Source: JAFNAG01 sp963721405
Lineage (GTDB): Bacteria; Acidobacteriota; UBA6911
NCBI GenBank assembly: GCA_963721405.1
Contig: CAVRJA010000002.1
Span: forward strand, 372,001-436,000
Direction: 5' to 3'
Length of the DNA stretch: 64,000 bases
Under the pieces are notes generated by a model, which worked only from the letters and a program-made list of their open reading frames with translations, was not told where the DNA came from and did not search any database. How positions within the stretch are numbered: position 1 is the stretch's first letter; every line of letters starts with the position of its first letter. Shown piece after piece: positions 62,114-64,000 of this stretch. The position numbers and the translations under genes were made by a program.

Positions 62114-63940
62114 TCACTGCCCGCTCTTGTTGGCCATTTCGCTCTCTCGGGTGCGAACAAAGATGTTGCTGTAGTCCGTTTCCAGGGAAACCTTGGGGCC
62201 TCCCGTCTTCAGCCGGCCTTTGAGCGTCGTAGTTTCGTCCCCTGCCGATACCGGTTCGAGGCCCGCGAAGTCCGTGGTGACGCGGCCGTTGCGAGCGACG
62301 GCATCGATCTGGAACGCGGCATCCGGCGGCAGGAACAGGGTGATGTCACCGTTACGATCCCTGACGCTGATCTCGTCTTTGCCCACGGACGCCGCAGACA
62401 ACGTGACGTCGCCGTACTCGTTGGTTACCTTGCACCCCTTGCTGAACCCGGTGACGGCCACATCCTTCAGGGTCGTGTTGATTTCCACCGGGCCTGCAAC
62501 CGTGGTCACGCGCACAGAGGATCCCTGGGCGACGGTCCTGACGTAGCCGCCGACTTCTTCAAGGGTGATCCTGTCGGAGTTGGAGCTGATGTCCACGTTG
62601 CCCTTGATCTTCTTGAGGACGGCGTTGGCGTACCCGCTCGACAGCGTGACATTGCCGGCGACATCGGACACCTGGACGCGCCGGTGGCTCGAGGTAATCT
62701 TCACGCTGTCATCGAGATTGCTCACAGTAACCGGGGTTCCCGGAGCATCGATGGTTACCGGTTTGGTGACGTGATCAACGGTGATGCTGCCCCCTTCCGT
62801 GTTTTGAATCGCCAGTGTCCCGGCGACGTTGCTGATCGACACGGGCGAGTACTCGTCGCGGACCACGACGTCACCCGTGACCGTGTCAACCGTCACGCGC
62901 CCGCGGGCATCAACCGAAAGATTCCCAGTGAGGTTGGTCAGGCGCGACTCCCCGTACCGGTTCTCGACCGTGAAACTCCCCCGGCAGTCGTGCACTTCCA
63001 GCGGCTGATGGCTCGATTGCACGTTCAGCTTGGAGTCGAGCCCCGAAACGGTAACTCCGCCGAACGGGTTCCGGATTTCCAGTTGGACCTGCTTCGGAAC
63101 GAAAATGTCCATGTCGGTGTTGAAGTGATAGTTCTTGGCGGACAGTTCTTCGCGGTTGGTCCTGATGACGAAGGCGGACGCTTCCGTCTTGCCCTCCTCC
63201 CCTCCCTGCATCCTGATTTCGGCCGCAATCTCCTTGGCGCGCGACTCATCGTTCTCGTATACGACCTTGCGCAGGCGCACACGCACTTCCTGCTCGCTTC
63301 CCGGTGAGACGTTGACCTGGCCGTTGGAGTTTTCGATGCGCAGGGTCAGCCCGGCCGGAAGCGGGTAGGAAACCTCCTGCGTGTATCCGTAAGAAGTGCC
63401 GAGGTGAATGTCGGTCCCGCCGATGTTGATCGGCGACATCATGATGTCTCTGAGAGCGCTGTTTGGAATTTTTGCCAGTGCAGAACCGATCACAAAGACC
63501 AGGAGGATGCCGAAGACCTCTCCGAACTTGACGGAGATTCCCTCTTTCTGGCGATAGTAGTCGATCACCTTGCCCAGCCCGAGAAGGATGAGGAGAATCG
63601 GCCAATAGCGTCCTGCGAACGCCCACAGATCGGGCCCGATGCCGAAATTTCTCAGCAGGAACATCACGCCGAGCACCACCCAGAGCAGGCCTCCCAGCAG
63701 GGATGGACGGTGCCGGCGCGCCGGTTTTCGCGCAGGATCCGACGGTGCCGCATCGTCGTGCCAGGCCGCATAGCCGTAGAGCTTCTTTGCGCCGATCAGG
63801 ATCGGGAGAATCGGCCAGTAGCGGGCGAGGATCTGCCCGACGGTCAACGTCGAAAACCAGTTGGCAAACAAGAAGGCCAGACCGAAGAAGATCAGGATCA
63901 GTCCGAAAATCAAAGCGCCATTCCGGGAACCAGAAGACAT
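62114..63940 (-). CDS. Membrane protein with LiaI/LiaF-like helices and long DUF4097 beta-helix
   Basis: The 608-residue protein has an N-terminal membrane part with two repeats of the LiaF-type unit (ARYWPILPILIGAKKL and GRYWPILLILLGLGKV). Four or so helices lie within about 5-165. The rest (about 195-600) is a long run of short beta repeats with V/I-x-V-x-x-x-x-G/N spacing, of the DUF4097 family, likely a right-handed beta-helix outside the cytoplasm. Related proteins sense envelope stress. It may act with the lipoprotein downstream. GGGAGG lies five bases before the ATG. Confidence 0.82.
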   Translation of the reverse strand: MSSGSRNGALIFGLILIFFGLAFLFANWFSTLTVGQILARYWPILPILIGAKKLYGYAAWHDDAAPSDPARKPARRHRPSLLGGLLWVVLGVMFLLRNFGIGPDLWAFAGRYWPILLILLGLGKVIDYYRQKEGISVKFGEVFGILLVFVIGSALAKIPNSALRDIMMSPINIGGTDIHLGTSYGYTQEVSYPLPAGLTLRIENSNGQVNVSPGSEQEVRVRLRKVVYENDESRAKEIAAEIRMQGGEEGKTEASAFVIRTNREELSAKNYHFNTDMDIFVPKQVQLEIRNPFGGVTVSGLDSKLNVQSSHQPLEVHDCRGSFTVENRYGESRLTNLTGNLSVDARGRVTVDTVTGDVVVRDEYSPVSISNVAGTLAIQNTEGGSITVDHVTKPVTIDAPGTPVTVSNLDDSVKITSSHRRVQVSDVAGNVTLSSGYANAVLKKIKGNVDISSNSDRITLEEVGGYVRTVAQGSSVRVTTVAGPVEINTTLKDVAVTGFSKGCKVTNEYGDVTLSAASVGKDEISVRDRNGDITLFLPPDAAFQIDAVARNGRVTTDFAGLEPVSAGDETTTLKGRLKTGGPKVSLETDYSNIFVRTRESEMANKSGQ

Positions 63941-63955
63941 TTGACCCTCCCGCTG

Positions 63956-64000
63956 TTATTCTTTGGGCTCGCCCAGCGCGGCCGCGTTCCCGGCACCTTG
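63956..64000 (-). CDS. C-terminal end of an upstream gene (partial)
   Basis: The minus strand at the window edge reads GAGNAAALGEPKE and a TAA stop at 63956-63958, 15 bases before the DUF4097 gene. It is probably the tail of the preceding gene in the same operon. Too little is visible to identify it. Confidence 0.35.
   Translation of the reverse strand, partial: QGAGNAAALGEPKE

Overview
The window looks like the replication-origin region of a fairly high-GC, Gram-negative-type bacterium. I infer a member of Acidobacteriota or a neighbouring deep phylum. The reasons are Sec/Tat-type lipoproteins, many DUF4097/LiaF-like envelope proteins, a KirBac channel, a FlgO-like stand-alone protein, and the gene orders rpmE-DUF1385-prfA-prmC-murA and dnaA-dnaN-recF-gyrB-gyrA. 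The taxonomic call is inference. No rRNA, tRNA, CRISPR array or intact transposase was seen.

Layout. 0-4.1 kb holds an exported methyltransferase-like lipoprotein, a KirBac potassium channel, a frameshifted DUF302 remnant and a secreted amidohydrolase. 4.1-9.7 kb is a leftward heat-shock operon, hrcA-grpE-dnaK-dnaJ-rsmE, with a recognisable promoter but no canonical CIRCE. 9.8-13.9 kb carries an ornithine-cyclodeaminase-family enzyme (with a clear terminator), an aminotransferase and an HtrA/Do protease. 14-17.2 kb has a GIY-YIG protein with an unusual N-terminal half and two secreted proteins of unknown function. 17.4-20.7 kb reads leftward: a PP2C phosphatase, a truncated Ser/Thr kinase, a palindromic repeat element, queE and a radical SAM protein. 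21-24.6 kb has two large envelope-type proteins facing each other: one coiled coil, the other zinc ribbon-TM-PEGA-TPR. 24.7-30.3 kb has a methyltransferase, a hydantoinase/dihydropyrimidinase, a decayed class III aminotransferase, urocanase, a DUF3467 protein and a HIT protein. 30.5-35.1 kb is a leftward housekeeping block (murA, prmC, prfA, DUF1385, rpmE).

From about 35.4 kb the coding strand flips. rpsA-sppA-IHF/HU-HIT-dnaA-dnaN-recF-gyrB-gyrA-TPR lipoprotein-rpsU-deoB-ispG-aspS all read rightward, apart from hpt. This strand switch, DnaA-box-like clusters on both sides of dnaA and an AT-rich stretch before dnaN place the probable origin at 39.5-41.7 kb. 55.9-64 kb returns mostly to the minus strand: a DUF4097-type protein, a membrane protein, a P1/DmpA-type peptidase and two LiaF-like envelope proteins. 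A FlgO-like protein and glgC read forward between them.

The most unusual signal is a family of intergenic palindromic elements at 19.6, 41.1 and 55.8 kb. Their arms are runs of a degenerate hexamer (GGACNT on one side, its complement on the other). Two copies have outer terminal inverted repeats containing AGTTTCTG, and the 41.1 kb copy is flanked by a 14-base direct repeat. One copy sits exactly where a protein kinase gene is truncated, one lies in the dnaA-dnaN gap, and one supplies the stop codon of a neighbouring gene. They look like small mobile (MITE-like) elements.
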